Positions 26,719 through 36,188 of a stretch of DNA of 64,000 nucleotides are shown piece after piece. Within the stretch, counting starts at the first letter, position 1. The number at the start of each line of letters is the position of its first letter. A program made the translations under genes and the position numbers. The notes beneath the pieces were generated by a model. That model had not been told where the DNA came from. It did not search any database and saw only the letters and a list, made by a program, of their open reading frames with translations. The DNA comes from Rhizobium sp. FKL33 (GTDB lineage: Bacteria > Pseudomonadota > Alphaproteobacteria > Rhizobiales > Rhizobiaceae), in the NCBI RefSeq assembly GCF_005222915.1, contig NZ_STFX01000015.1:1-64000 (forward strand), read 5' to 3'.

Positions 26719-27714
26719 ATGAAAAAAATCCTTTTGACACTGATGGCGACGGCGTCGATGGCCGCATCCGCTTTCGCCGCCGATGTGAAGCCGGCGATCA
26801 TCTATGATCTGGGCGGCAAGTTCGACAAGTCGTTCAACGAAGCCGCCTATAACGGCGCAGAGAAGTTCAAGGCCGACACCGGCATTGCTTATCGCGAATT
26901 CGAAATCGCCAACGACGCCCAGCGCGAACAGGCGCTGCGCAAGTTCGCCGGCGACGGCAACAACCCGATCGTCGTGGCCGGCTTCTCCTGGGCCGCGGCG
27001 CTCGAGAAGGTCGCGGGCGAATATCCCGACACCAAGTTCGCCATCATCGACATGGTTGTAACAGGCAAGCCGAACGTCAAGTCGATCGTCTTCAAGGAAC
27101 AGGAAGGCTCCTACCTCGTCGGCGTGCTCGCCGGCTTGGCCGCGAAGTCCGGCAAGGTCGGTTTCGTCGGCGGCATGGACATTCCGCTGATCCACAAATT
27201 CGCCTGCGGCTATGTCGGCGGCGTGAAGTCGGTCAACAAGGACGCCGAAGTGTTCCAGGCCTATACAGGCTCTGATCCGAGCGCCTGGAACGACCCGGTC
27301 AAGGGCGGCGAAATCGCCAAGTCGCAGATCGCTCAGGGCGCCGACGTGGTTTACCACGCTGCCGGCGGCACTGGCGTCGGCGTTCTCCAGGCTGCGGCTG
27401 AAGCCGGCAAGCTCGGCATCGGCGTCGATTCCAACCAGAACGGCCTGCAGCCGGGCAAGGTGCTGACCTCGATGCTCAAGCGCGTCGATGTCGCCGTCTA
27501 CAACTCCTTCAACGATGTCAAGAACGACAAGTTCGTGGCCGACATCCAGAATCTCGGCCTGAAGGAAGAAGGCGTCGGCGCCGCCATGGATGACAACAAC
27601 AAGCCGCTGATCACGCCCGAAATGAGCGCCGCCCTCGAAAAGGCCAAGGCGGACATCATCTCCGGCGCCGTGCAGGTGCACGACTATATGTCGGATGAAA
27701 AGTGCCCCTATTGA
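26719..27714 (+). CDS. BMP family nucleoside ABC transporter substrate-binding protein
   Basis: 331 residues from ATG 26719, after cagggaaaaaca. It has a Sec signal peptide (MKKILLTLMATASMAASAFA). The mature protein opens DVKPAIIYDLGGKFDKSFNEAAYNGAEKF, the classic BmpA/PnrA start in which the D-x-G-x-xD-x-SFN segment binds the nucleoside. It lacks a lipobox and is therefore soluble in the periplasm. Proven relatives bind purine or pyrimidine nucleosides. It is the binding component for the ATPase and permeases at 28132-31771, but is separated from them by a terminator and slyX, allowing it to be expressed separately and in excess. Confidence 0.93.
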   Translation: MKKILLTLMATASMAASAFAADVKPAIIYDLGGKFDKSFNEAAYNGAEKFKADTGIAYREFEIANDAQREQALRKFAGDGNNPIVVAGFSWAAALEKVAGEYPDTKFAIIDMVVTGKPNVKSIVFKEQEGSYLVGVLAGLAAKSGKVGFVGGMDIPLIHKFACGYVGGVKSVNKDAEVFQAYTGSDPSAWNDPVKGGEIAKSQIAQGADVVYHAAGGTGVGVLQAAAEAGKLGIGVDSNQNGLQPGKVLTSMLKRVDVAVYNSFNDVKNDKFVADIQNLGLKEEGVGAAMDDNNKPLITPEMSAALEKAKADIISGAVQVHDYMSDEKCPY

Positions 27715-27728
27715 TCGGTTGAATAATA

Positions 27729-27768
27729 AAAAGACCCGTCCTGGCCTGGGCCAGGGCGGGTCTTTTTT
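27729..27768 (+). terminator. Strong intrinsic terminator of the binding-protein gene
   Basis: A long GC-rich hairpin, aaagacccg...cgggtctttttt, with a stem of about 14 pairs (gacccgtcctggc against gccagggcgggtc with one G-U) and a 3-5 nt loop, followed by six T residues. It lies 15 bases after the stop codon. Confidence 0.9.
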
Positions 27769-27803
27769 GGGACAAGAACCCTGCGGATGAACGGGGCTGA
27801 CAA

Positions 27804-28019
27804 TCAATAATGGGGCGGTTTGGTGACGGCGGGCGCTTCGAGCGTCGCGTCTTCAAGCGCGCGGAACTGCTCGGTGAGCCGTTCCAGGCGGAATTGAAGC
27901 TGGTCGATGATTTTCCATTGCCCGGCGATCTCCCCGGACAGATCTTCGATCGTCCGGCTCTGATGCGCGATTGTTTCCTCGAGCAGCGTCACGCGGGCCG
28001 AAAGGTCTTCGTCGCTCAT
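27804..28019 (-). CDS. slyX: SlyX family protein
   Basis: 71 residues from ATG 28019, preceded by cggagaaaacgcc. The protein is almost entirely heptad coiled coil (LSARVTLLEETIAHQSRTIEDL, IIDQLQFRLERL) and ends with the typical PPHY. SlyX function is unknown; it was named by proximity to slyD in E. coli. A longer upstream open frame exists but lacks a better start. It sits on the opposite strand between the nucleoside-binding-protein gene and the rest of the nucleoside transporter. Confidence 0.88.
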   Translation of the reverse strand: MSDEDLSARVTLLEETIAHQSRTIEDLSGEIAGQWKIIDQLQFRLERLTEQFRALEDATLEAPAVTKPPHY

Positions 28020-28131
28020 GGCGTTTTCTCCGTCGCTGTCGGGCGAAAGCCGCTGGACAGGCGTCCCAAACCTCAACACTATCCGTCCAGAAAGCCGCGC
28101 CAGGTGGCCGGCCGTTCCGATATGGGCTGTC

Positions 28132-29667
28132 ATGAGCGAATTTGCAATTGAACTCAAGGGCATCGACAAGAGTTTCGGCCCCGTCCACGCCAACAAGAAT
28201 ATCGACCTCAAGGTCCGCAAAGGCGCCATCCACGGCATTATCGGGGAAAACGGCGCCGGTAAATCCACCCTGATGTCGATCCTCTACGGCTTCTACCAGG
28301 CCGACAAAGGCGAGATCCACATCAACGGCCAGAAGGCCCACATCAAGGATCCCAGCGCGGCGATCTCCGCCGGCATCGGCATGGTGCATCAGCATTTCAT
28401 GCTGGTCGAAAATTTCACCGTGCTCGAAAACATCATGCTCGGCGCGGAAGATTCCCCCATTCTCAACAAGGGCATCGCCAAGGCTCGTGCCGAGCTGAAA
28501 CGGCTCGAGCAGGAATATGAGATGGAGGTCGATCCCGACGCCACGATCGAGGAATTGCCTGTCGGCATCCAGCAGCGCGTCGAAATCCTCAAAGCGCTGT
28601 TCCGCGGCGCGGAGATCCTCATTCTCGACGAGCCGACCGGCGTCTTGACGCCGGCCGAGGCCGATCACCTGTTTCGCATCCTCGCCCAGCTCAAGGCGCA
28701 GGGAAAAACCATCATCCTCATCACCCACAAGCTCCGCGAGATCATGGCGATCACCGATGAAGTCTCGGTCATGCGGCGCGGCGAAATCGTTGCGACGCGC
28801 AAGACCTCAGAGACGACGGTGGAAGAGCTTGCCGAACTGATGGTCGGCCGCCGCGTGCTGCTCAGGGTGGAAAAGGGCGAGGCCAATCCCGCCGGCGTCA
28901 AGCTGTCGGTGCGCAATCTCACCGTCAAGGACAGCCGCGGCGTGACCATGGTCGACGACGTCTCCTTCGATGTGCGCGCCGGTGAAATCGTCGGCATCGC
29001 CGGGGTCGCCGGCAACGGCCAGTCGGAACTCCTGGAAGCCATCGCCGGCATGCGTCGGGCCGTCTCGGGCGCCGTCGACCTGAACGGCAAGTCGGTCGAC
29101 GTGACGGCTCACGGCGATCCGGCCGAGCTGCGCCGCCGGGGGCTGGCGCATGTTTCCGAAGACCGCCATCACACCGGTCTGGTGCTGAAGTTCGAGGAGG
29201 CCGAAAACGCTATTCTCGGCTATCACAATTCGCCGCAATACACCAAGGGCTGGCTGCTCGATGTCGATGCGATCCGCAAGGACGCCGAAGCTAAGATCGC
29301 CCAATATGACATTCGTCCGCCCAATCCGCGTCTCAAGACCGCGAATTTTTCGGGCGGCAACCAGCAGAAGATCGTGCTGGCGCGCGAGATGGAGCAGAAC
29401 CCCGATGTGCTGATCATCGGTCAGCCGACGCGCGGCGTCGATGTCGGCGCGATCGAATTCATCCATCGCCGCATCATCGAAATGCGCGACGCCGGCAAGG
29501 CGATCCTACTGGTGTCGGTCGAACTCGACGAAATCCGTTCGCTGTCCGACCGCATCCTGGTCATGTTCGCCGGCCGCGTGGTCGGTGAGCGTAGTCCGGA
29601 CGCGCCGGAAGGGGAAATCGGCCTGCTGATGGCGGGCGTGGAAGACAAGAAGGAGGCAGCCGAATGA
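28132..29667 (+). CDS. Nucleoside ABC transporter ATP-binding protein (two ATPase domains)
   Basis: 511 residues from ATG 28132; a longer open frame upstream is rejected because homologous ATPases begin at this point. Two nucleotide-binding domains: the first has Walker A GENGAGKST (about residue 38) and LPVGIQQRVEILKAL; the second (about 260-500) has degenerate Walker A GVAGNGQSE and signature FSGGNQQK. MVHQHFMLVENFTVLENIMLG is typical of nucleoside importers (NupA/YufO) rather than ribose importers. The first permease overlaps its stop by 4 bases. Confidence 0.93.
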   Translation: MSEFAIELKGIDKSFGPVHANKNIDLKVRKGAIHGIIGENGAGKSTLMSILYGFYQADKGEIHINGQKAHIKDPSAAISAGIGMVHQHFMLVENFTVLENIMLGAEDSPILNKGIAKARAELKRLEQEYEMEVDPDATIEELPVGIQQRVEILKALFRGAEILILDEPTGVLTPAEADHLFRILAQLKAQGKTIILITHKLREIMAITDEVSVMRRGEIVATRKTSETTVEELAELMVGRRVLLRVEKGEANPAGVKLSVRNLTVKDSRGVTMVDDVSFDVRAGEIVGIAGVAGNGQSELLEAIAGMRRAVSGAVDLNGKSVDVTAHGDPAELRRRGLAHVSEDRHHTGLVLKFEEAENAILGYHNSPQYTKGWLLDVDAIRKDAEAKIAQYDIRPPNPRLKTANFSGGNQQKIVLAREMEQNPDVLIIGQPTRGVDVGAIEFIHRRIIEMRDAGKAILLVSVELDEIRSLSDRILVMFAGRVVGERSPDAPEGEIGLLMAGVEDKKEAAE

Positions 29668-30797
29668 GCGCGCCCTTTGCCAAGCTGCCGAATTGGGCCG
29701 AATACGGCCTGATCCCGCTGCTCAATCTCATCGCGGCCTTTCTGATCTCGGGGCTCGTCGTGCTGTTCGTCGGAGAAAATCCGCTCCGCGCCGCTGAACT
29801 GATGATCACCGGCGCTTTCGGCTCCGGCGAGGGCGTCGGCTATACGCTGTTCTACGCCACGAACTTCATCTTTGCAGGGCTCGCTGTGGCGGTCGCCGCC
29901 CATGCCGGCCTGTTCAATATCGGCGTCGAAGGACAGGCCTATATCGGCGGCATCGGGGTCGCGGTCGCCTGCCTGATGTTCGATTCGACCCTGCCCTGGT
30001 ATGTGGTGTTTCCGCTGGCGATCATCGGCAGCATCGCCACCGGCGCGCTCTGGTCGCTGGTGCCGGCCTGGCTGCAGGCCTATCGCGGCAGCCATATCGT
30101 CATCACCACGATCATGTTCAACTACATGGCCAACAGCCTGATGCTGTGGATGCTGATCAATGTCTTCAAGCCGTTCGGCTCGATGGCGATCCAGTCCCGC
30201 ACCTTCGAGGCCGGCGGACAATTGCCGAAACTCGATTGGCTGCTGGCGATCTTCGGTCTCGACAACCGCAATTCGCCGTTCAATCTCAGCTTCCTGCTCG
30301 CGCTTCTGGCCTGCTATCTGGTCTGGCTGCTGATCTGGCGCACGCGACTGGGCTATGAAATGCGCACGCTCGGCCATTCCTCGGGGGCGGCGCGTTACGC
30401 CGGCATCTCGGAAAAGAAGATCATCATCGTGACCATGCTGATTTCGGGCGCGCTGGCCGGCCTGCTTGCGATCAATTCGATCATGGGCGACCAGTTCCGC
30501 ATCCAGCAGGAATTCGTCGCCGGCGCCGGCTTTGTCGGCATCGCGGTGGCGCTGATGGGTCGGTCGCATCCGGTCGGCATCATTCTCGCCTCGATCCTGT
30601 TCGGCATGCTCTATCAGGGCGGCGCCGAAATCGCCTTCGAGATGCCCAATATTTCGCGCGACATGATCGTCATCATCCAGGGTCTCGTCATCCTGTTCGC
30701 CGGCGCGCTGGAGCATCTGTTCCGCCCCGCTGTCACCCTGACTTTTGCCCGCATGCGCCGCGGCGGCGCGCCCACCACTGAAACTGCCGGAGGCTGA
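29664..30797 (+). CDS. Nucleoside ABC transporter permease 1
   Basis: 377 residues with about eight to ten membrane helices, from the branched-chain/ribose-type permease superfamily. Its GLFNIGVEGQAYIGGIG segment is the hallmark of NupB/YufP-like permeases, followed by the YRGSHIVITTIMFNYMA segment. ATG overlaps the ATPase stop. Forms a heterodimer with the next protein in the inner membrane. Slightly longer than its partner, as usual for this pair. Confidence 0.92.
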   Translation: MSAPFAKLPNWAEYGLIPLLNLIAAFLISGLVVLFVGENPLRAAELMITGAFGSGEGVGYTLFYATNFIFAGLAVAVAAHAGLFNIGVEGQAYIGGIGVAVACLMFDSTLPWYVVFPLAIIGSIATGALWSLVPAWLQAYRGSHIVITTIMFNYMANSLMLWMLINVFKPFGSMAIQSRTFEAGGQLPKLDWLLAIFGLDNRNSPFNLSFLLALLACYLVWLLIWRTRLGYEMRTLGHSSGAARYAGISEKKIIIVTMLISGALAGLLAINSIMGDQFRIQQEFVAGAGFVGIAVALMGRSHPVGIILASILFGMLYQGGAEIAFEMPNISRDMIVIIQGLVILFAGALEHLFRPAVTLTFARMRRGGAPTTETAGG

Positions 30798-30799
30798 TC

Positions 30800-31771
30800 A
30801 TGGAAAATATCGATTGGTGGGTCTCCATCCTCCAGGGCACGATCCGCATGTCCGTGCCGCTCATCCTGACGGCGCTGGCCGGCCTCTATGCCGAGCGCTC
30901 CGGCGTGGTGGATATCGGTCTCGAAGGCAAGCTGCTGGCGGCCGCCTTCGCCGGCGCCTCGGGGGCGGCCGTCACCGGTTCGGCCGTGCTCGGCATCGCC
31001 TCGGCCATTCTCTGCGCCGTGGCGTTCTCTGCCGTGCATGGCTACGCCTCGATCTCCCAGCGCGGCAACCAGGTCGTCTCCGGCACGGCGATCAACTTCG
31101 TCGCGATGGGCGCGACCGTGATCATCGGTCAGGCCTGGTTCAATATGGCCGGCCGCACGCCCTCGCTGTCTGGTTCGGCCAAGCTGCAGACGGTGCAACT
31201 GCCTTTCGCCGCCGAGATCGGCCAGATTCCGGTCATCGGCGTCATTTATGAACGCCTCCTCTCGGGCCATCATCTGCTCACCTATTTCGCCTTTGCGATG
31301 ATCCCGATCACCTGGTGGATCCTGTATCGCACCCGTTTCGGCCTGCGCCTGCGCGCCGTGGGCGAAAATCCGGGCGCGGTGGATACGGCCGGCATTTCCG
31401 TGGCGCGGCTGCGCTATATGGCGGTGCTGCTCGGCGGCGTGTTTGTCGGCCTCGCCGGCGCGTTTCTGTCGATGGCCGTCAGCGGCGGCTTCACCAAGGG
31501 CATGTCGGCGGGCAAGGGCTTTATCGCGCTCGCAGCCCTGGTCTTCGCCAATTGGAAACCGAAGAACATCCTGCTCACCTGCCTGCTGTTCGGCTTCCTG
31601 GAATCGCTTTCCATCGCCATGCAGGGCCAGCCGGTGCCGTTGATCGGCGAAATCCCGGTGCAGCTCTGGACGGCGCTGCCCTATATCCTCACCGTCGTGC
31701 TGCTCGCGGGCTTCATCGGCAAGGCCATGCCGCCCAAGGCGGCCGGCGTCCCCTATGTGAAGGAGCGTTGA
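30800..31771 (+). CDS. Nucleoside ABC transporter permease 2
   Basis: 323 residues, polytopic. The segment YAERSGVVDIGLEGKLL is the NupC/YufQ counterpart of the first permease's signature, followed by GNQVVSGTAINFVAMG. It starts 2 bases after the first permease gene. The cytidine deaminase gene begins 1 base after its stop, placing import and the first catabolic step on one transcript. Confidence 0.92.
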   Translation: MENIDWWVSILQGTIRMSVPLILTALAGLYAERSGVVDIGLEGKLLAAAFAGASGAAVTGSAVLGIASAILCAVAFSAVHGYASISQRGNQVVSGTAINFVAMGATVIIGQAWFNMAGRTPSLSGSAKLQTVQLPFAAEIGQIPVIGVIYERLLSGHHLLTYFAFAMIPITWWILYRTRFGLRLRAVGENPGAVDTAGISVARLRYMAVLLGGVFVGLAGAFLSMAVSGGFTKGMSAGKGFIALAALVFANWKPKNILLTCLLFGFLESLSIAMQGQPVPLIGEIPVQLWTALPYILTVVLLAGFIGKAMPPKAAGVPYVKER

Positions 31772-31772
31772 G

Positions 31773-32168
31773 ATGTCGCTGGACCAGCTTTTCGAGGCGG
31801 CGAAAGACGCCATGGGCAAATGCTATGCGCCCTATTCCAAATTCCCCGTCGGCGCGGCCATCCGCGCCGAGGACGGCGTGATCTACAAGGGCGCAAATAT
31901 TGAAAATCTCGCATTTCCGCAGGGCTGGTGCGCCGAATGCACGGCGATCGGCGCCATGGTCATGGGCGGGGCCAAGAAGATCGTCGAGATCGCCGTGATC
32001 GCAGAGAAGATGGCGCTCTGCCCGCCCTGCGGCGGCTGCCGGCAGAAGATCGCCGAATTCGCCGACCGCAACACGCGCATCTATCTCTGCGACGGGACTG
32101 GCGTGAAGAAGACGATGACGATGGACGAATTGCTGCCGTTCAGCTTCGACACCGACGTCATCGGCTGA
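31773..32168 (+). CDS. cdd: Cytidine deaminase
   Basis: 131 residues, the size of tetrameric cytidine deaminases. The zinc site is visible: Cys53 and catalytic Glu55 in GWCAECTAIG, and Cys86 and Cys89 in CPPCGGCRQK. The substrate-binding FPVGAAI and NIENLAFP segments are present. Converts (deoxy)cytidine to (deoxy)uridine, the entry step before phosphorolysis. A strong ribosome binding site (aaggag) overlaps the end of the upstream permease gene. Confidence 0.95.
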   Translation: MSLDQLFEAAKDAMGKCYAPYSKFPVGAAIRAEDGVIYKGANIENLAFPQGWCAECTAIGAMVMGGAKKIVEIAVIAEKMALCPPCGGCRQKIAEFADRNTRIYLCDGTGVKKTMTMDELLPFSFDTDVIG

Positions 32169-32182
32169 AGGAGACGGAAAGC

Positions 32183-33493
32183 ATGATCCCGCAGGAAGTG
32201 ATCCGCGCCAAGCGGAACGGCGAGACATTGCCGCCCGACGCCATTTACGAGTTCGTCAGCGCGCTGTCGCGCAATGCGATTTCGGAGGGGCAGGTGGCGG
32301 CCTTCGCCATGGCCGTGTGGTTTTCCGGCATGAGCGCCGAGGAAACCGTGGCGCTGACGCTGGCTATGCGGGATTCCGGCGACGTCCTGTCCTGGCCGGA
32401 TCTCGATCGCCCGGTTGGCGACAAGCATTCCACCGGCGGCGTCGGAGACAATGTCTCGCTGATGCTGGCCCCTATCGTCGCCGCCTGCGGGCTAGCCGTG
32501 CCGATGATATCAGGGCGCGGCCTCGGCCATACCGGCGGCACGCTCGACAAGCTGGAATCGATACCGGGCTATGACATTTTCCCGAGCAAGCAACGCTTTT
32601 CCGAGATCGTTCGCGATGTCGGCTGCGCCATCATCGGCCAGACCGGCGAGATCGCGCCTGCCGACAAGCGCCTTTACGCCATCCGCGACGTCACCGCGAC
32701 GGTGGATTCCGTGCCGCTGATCACCGGCTCCATTCTCTCCAAGAAGCTGGCGGCCGGCCTGCAATCCCTGGTCATGGACGTGAAGACCGGAAACGGCGCC
32801 TTCATGCAGACCATGGAGGAGGCGGAAACGCTGGCCCGCTCGATCGTCGACGTCGCCAATGGCGCGGGCGTGAAGACCACGGCGCTGATCACCGACATGA
32901 ACGAACCGCTCGCCGATTGCGCCGGCAACGCCGTCGAAGTCGCCCACGCCATGGAATTTCTCGAAGGAGGCAAGTCCGGCACGCGCAGCTACCGGGCGGT
33001 GATGGCGTTCGCGGCCGACATGCTGGTCAATGCGGGCCTTGCAGCCGATCTCGCCGAGGCAGAACAGCGGGCCTCCGAAGCCCTGTCTTCGGGCCGCGCC
33101 CTGGAGGTTTTCGGTCGGATGGTTCATGCCCAGGGCGGACCCGCCGATTTCGCGAGCTCCTGGCGCGCGCATCTGCCGAAAGCGCTGGTCGTCAAGCCGG
33201 TCGCAGCGCCGAAATCCGGTTTCGTCGCCGGTTATAAGACGAGGGATATCGGTCTCGCCGTGATCGGGCTCGGCGGAGGACGGCTGAGGCCGGAAGATGC
33301 TGTCGATCATCGCACCGGCTTCACCGGCATCATTCCGGTCGGTGGAAGCGTCTCCGCAGGCGAACCGCTTGCCTTCGTGCATGCCGCCGATGACGCAGCG
33401 GCAACCGCCGCTGCTGCGGCCTATCTCGATTGCGTGACGATTTCGGACGAGCCGACGACGGCGCTCCCCGTCGTCTTCAAGCGGATCAGTTGA
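32183..33493 (+). CDS. deoA: Thymidine phosphorylase
   Basis: 436 residues from ATG 32183 (after gaaggagacggaaagc); an upstream open frame overlapping cdd is a shadow. The family motif VGDKHSTGGVGDN (residues 78-90) holds the phosphate-binding Lys, Ser and Thr; SGRGLGHTGGTLDKLESIPGY and MDVKTGNGAFM are also present. Cleaves thymidine, deoxyuridine or uridine to the base plus (deoxy)ribose-1-phosphate, feeding the phosphopentomutase and uracil phosphoribosyltransferase encoded nearby. Its 3' end overlaps the convergent protease gene by 8 bases. Confidence 0.95.
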   Translation: MIPQEVIRAKRNGETLPPDAIYEFVSALSRNAISEGQVAAFAMAVWFSGMSAEETVALTLAMRDSGDVLSWPDLDRPVGDKHSTGGVGDNVSLMLAPIVAACGLAVPMISGRGLGHTGGTLDKLESIPGYDIFPSKQRFSEIVRDVGCAIIGQTGEIAPADKRLYAIRDVTATVDSVPLITGSILSKKLAAGLQSLVMDVKTGNGAFMQTMEEAETLARSIVDVANGAGVKTTALITDMNEPLADCAGNAVEVAHAMEFLEGGKSGTRSYRAVMAFAADMLVNAGLAADLAEAEQRASEALSSGRALEVFGRMVHAQGGPADFASSWRAHLPKALVVKPVAAPKSGFVAGYKTRDIGLAVIGLGGGRLRPEDAVDHRTGFTGIIPVGGSVSAGEPLAFVHAADDAAATAAAAAYLDCVTISDEPTTALPVVFKRIS

Positions 33494-33989
33494 CCAGCCG
33501 CATTTCGCTGTCGTCGGCGGAATAGGAATCGAGCTTTCGCATGAAGCTCATGCCGATGAGCGGCGAGGCGAGCTTGCGGCCTCTCAACACCAGCGCATCG
33601 ACATTGCGGACTTGCACCGTGCCGATTTCCACCGAGCGCAACTGGATGCGCGCCGCCTTGGCGGGGCCGTTGGCTGTGTCCACCTCATAGCGGAAGTTCA
33701 GTTCGTTGCCGCCATAGCCGAGGTTTCGCGCATCCGCTTCGTTGACGGTGACGAAGGTCGCGCCGGTGTCGATCATCGCGTCCAGCGGCTTGCCGTTCAG
33801 GCGGAACCGGCCTTCGAAATGGCCGGCGTCATTGGATTTCAGCACATAACTGCGCGACGGCGACGTGGCGACGTTGATCGCTGCGGTCTCGCCGCCCAAT
33901 GCTGGTTTCTTGGCCGGTTCGACCATTGCCGGCACGTTGACGGCCACCACAATCACCGAGGACCAGATGAGAAGCGCGCGCCCGATCAT
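33486..33989 (-). CDS. Retropepsin-like aspartic protease (TIGR02281 type)
   Basis: 167 residues. One N-terminal membrane anchor (ALLIWSSVIVVAVNVPAMV), then a single-lobe aspartic protease domain with catalytic Asp74 in MIDTGATFVTV and the later LIGMSFM hydrophobic-Gly pair. Such single-lobe enzymes act as dimers, here probably facing the periplasm. Rhizobial relatives are widespread, with substrate unknown. It is inserted between two salvage genes but reads on the opposite strand from deoA, overlapping it by 8 bases, and nothing in it suggests a nucleoside role. Confidence 0.85.
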   Translation of the reverse strand: MIGRALLIWSSVIVVAVNVPAMVEPAKKPALGGETAAINVATSPSRSYVLKSNDAGHFEGRFRLNGKPLDAMIDTGATFVTVNEADARNLGYGGNELNFRYEVDTANGPAKAARIQLRSVEIGTVQVRNVDALVLRGRKLASPLIGMSFMRKLDSYSADDSEMRLVN

Positions 33990-34042
33990 AGAATTCTCCT
34001 ATTCGCACAGGAGAACGACGCTAGGACGGAATTGCTAAGAGA

Positions 34043-34075
34043 TGTGTAAAAACAAAGGCGCCGAGCGGCGCCTTT
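34043..34075 (-). terminator. Intrinsic terminator of upp
   Basis: On the minus strand, aaaggcgcc (34075-34067) and ggcgccttt (34062-34054) form a perfect 9-bp stem with a 4-nt loop, followed by gttttta. It lies about 45 bases past the upp stop codon. Confidence 0.8.
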
Positions 34076-34120
34076 CAGGCTTTTTCGAGAAAAGCGTTAA
34101 ACCCGATTTAAGATAATCGT

Positions 34121-34750
34121 TCACTTTGTTCCGTACATGCGGTCGCCGGCGTCGCCGAGACCGGGAACGATATAGCCTTTCTCGTTCAGATGGCTGTCGA
34201 TCGAGGCGGTGTAGACGGGCACATCCGGATGGAAGGCATGGAAGTTCTTGATGCCTTCGGGCGCGGCCAGCAGGCACAGGAAACGGATATTGGTCGCCCC
34301 GCGCTCCTTGAGCTTGTCGATCGCGGCGATCGAGGAATTGCCGGTGGCGAGCATCGGATCGACCACGATCACCAGGCGCTCGTTGATGTCTTCCGGAGCC
34401 TTGAAATAGTATTCGACGGGCTTCAGCGTTTCATGGTCGCGATAGACGCCGATATGCGAGACGCGGGCCGAGGGCACGAGATCCAGCATGCCTTCAAGCA
34501 GGCCGTTGCCGGCGCGCAGGATCGAGGCGAAGACCAGTTTCTTGCCTTCGAGGATCGGCGCGGTCATCGGAACCAGCGGCGTCTCAATCTCTTCATAGGT
34601 GATTTCGAGGTCGCGGGTGACTTCATAGCAGAGCAACGTGGAAATCTCGCGCAGCAGGCGGCGGAAGCCGGCGGTCGAGGTTTCCTTCTTGCGCATGATC
34701 GTGAGCTTGTGCTGCACGAGCGGATGATTGATGACTGTCACGCCGTCCAT
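34121..34750 (-). CDS. upp: Uracil phosphoribosyltransferase
   Basis: 209 residues from ATG 34750, the usual start ([17 protein letters not shown]) and usual family length; a GTG 24 bases upstream is in frame but less likely. The PRPP-binding loop [15 protein letters not shown] lies near residues 130-144, with [12 protein letters not shown] and the uracil-contact C-terminus [12 protein letters not shown]. Converts uracil and PRPP to UMP, recycling uracil freed by the nucleoside phosphorylase. Followed by a strong terminator. Confidence 0.96.
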   Translation of the reverse strand: MDGVTVINHPLVQHKLTIMRKKETSTAGFRRLLREISTLLCYEVTRDLEITYEEIETPLVPMTAPILEGKKLVFASILRAGNGLLEGMLDLVPSARVSHIGVYRDHETLKPVEYYFKAPEDINERLVIVVDPMLATGNSSIAAIDKLKERGATNIRFLCLLAAPEGIKNFHAFHPDVPVYTASIDSHLNEKGYIVPGLGDAGDRMYGTK

Positions 34751-34827
34751 GTCGGAATGCCTCTTCTTGTTCACTTGTCTGCTGTCGGGCGAGTTTTTTC
34801 ACGATGGCGGCGACCCCGCAAGCGCCC

Positions 34828-34869
34828 ATTTCGCCTTTGTCCCGTCATCCCCATCAAAGAGGCGGAAAT
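34828..34869 (-). terminator. Imperfect hairpin after deoB
   Basis: atttcgcctttg (34828-34839) pairs with caaagaggcggaaat (34855-34869) with small bulges. It lies just past the deoB stop on the minus strand. No T-tract follows, so it may stabilise the message end or be a weak terminator. Confidence 0.35.
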
Positions 34870-34877
34870 CAGGCCTT

Positions 34878-36110
34878 TCAGGCCGACGTCGACCAGAAGC
34901 CCGCCCCATGCGGACCCGGCTGCACGTCGAGGATCTGCGCGACCGTTTCTCCGATATCGGCGAAGCTCTTTCGCTGGCCATGTGAGGCGGGGCGCACGGA
35001 CGGGCCGAAGATCAGCACCGGAACCTGTTCGCGCGTGTGGTCCGCGCCGCGCCAGGTCGGATCGCAGCCGTGATCGGCGGTGAGGATCGCGACGTCGCCC
35101 TGCTTCATGCGCGCAGCGAAGTCCGGCAGCCTGGCGTCGAAGGCTTCGAGCGCCGCCGCATAGCCGGCGACATCACGGCGATGGCCGTAGAGCATGTCGA
35201 AATCGACGAAATTGGTGAAGACGAGATCGCCGTCTTCGGCCGTCTCCATCACCTTCAGCGAGGCGTCGAACAGCGCCATGTTGCCGTTCGCCTTGGTCAG
35301 CGTCGACACGCCCTGATGGGCGAAGATGTCGCCGATCTTGCCGACGGCGTGAACCTTGCGGCCGGCGGCGACGAGGCGGTCGAGCAGGGTCGGTTCAGGT
35401 GGCGGCACGGAGAAGTCACGGCGATTGCCGGTGCGTTCGAAGGTTTCGGCGCTGTCGCCGAGGAACGGACGGGATATCACCCGACCGATATTCAGAGGAT
35501 CGAGAATGACGCGCACCGTCTCCGACAGCGCCATCAACCGTTCCAGCCCGAAGCTCTGCTCATGGGCGGCGATTTGAAACACCGAGTCCGAGGATGTGTA
35601 GCAGATCGGCTTTCCGGTCCGCATATGCTCCTCGCCGAAACGGGCGATGACCTCGGTCCCCGAGGCGTGGCAATTGCCGAGAATGCCAGGCAGATCGGCC
35701 GCCTGGCAAATCTTCTCGACGAGATCAGGTGAAAAAGCATCGCCTTCGCTCGGGAAATAACCCCAGTCGAACATGACGGGCGCGCCGGCGATCTCCCAAT
35801 GGCCCGAAGGCGTGTCCTTGCCTTTCGACGTCTCCTGGGCGGCGGCAAAAGCGCCGAGCAGGCGCGGCGCATGGCGCATTCCGGCCGGCAGCCCGCCATT
35901 GGCCGCCTCATAGGCGTGCAGCAGGCCGAGGCTGGTCATGTGCGGCAGCAGAAGCGGCCCTTCACGAAGACCGGCGCGATCAGCCGCGCCCGCCGCGCAG
36001 AATTCCGCGATATGGCCGAGCGTATCGGCGCCGAGATCGCCGTAGCGCTCTGCGTCGGGCGCGTTTCCGATGCCGAAAGAGTCGAGCACGAAGAGAAAGA
36101 CGCGGGCCAT
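34878..36110 (-). CDS. deoB: Phosphopentomutase
   Basis: 410 residues, alkaline phosphatase superfamily. The N-terminal [26 protein letters not shown] motif binds metal; the phosphorylated Thr100 lies in [10 protein letters not shown]; the C-terminal [20 protein letters not shown] supplies the remaining Asp and His ligands of the Mn site. Interconverts (deoxy)ribose-1-phosphate and -5-phosphate, completing the salvage route started by the phosphorylase at 32183. It reads in the same direction as upp, 127 bases apart. Confidence 0.96.
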   Translation of the reverse strand: MARVFLFVLDSFGIGNAPDAERYGDLGADTLGHIAEFCAAGAADRAGLREGPLLLPHMTSLGLLHAYEAANGGLPAGMRHAPRLLGAFAAAQETSKGKDTPSGHWEIAGAPVMFDWGYFPSEGDAFSPDLVEKICQAADLPGILGNCHASGTEVIARFGEEHMRTGKPICYTSSDSVFQIAAHEQSFGLERLMALSETVRVILDPLNIGRVISRPFLGDSAETFERTGNRRDFSVPPPEPTLLDRLVAAGRKVHAVGKIGDIFAHQGVSTLTKANGNMALFDASLKVMETAEDGDLVFTNFVDFDMLYGHRRDVAGYAAALEAFDARLPDFAARMKQGDVAILTADHGCDPTWRGADHTREQVPVLIFGPSVRPASHGQRKSFADIGETVAQILDVQPGPHGAGFWSTSA

Positions 36111-36188
36111 GTGGATCCTGTGGGATGAAAATGAAGCTGTCCCCGTCAGTTAAGCGGCCCCGCCGCCCTTGGCAAGAAGTGCGTCTCT

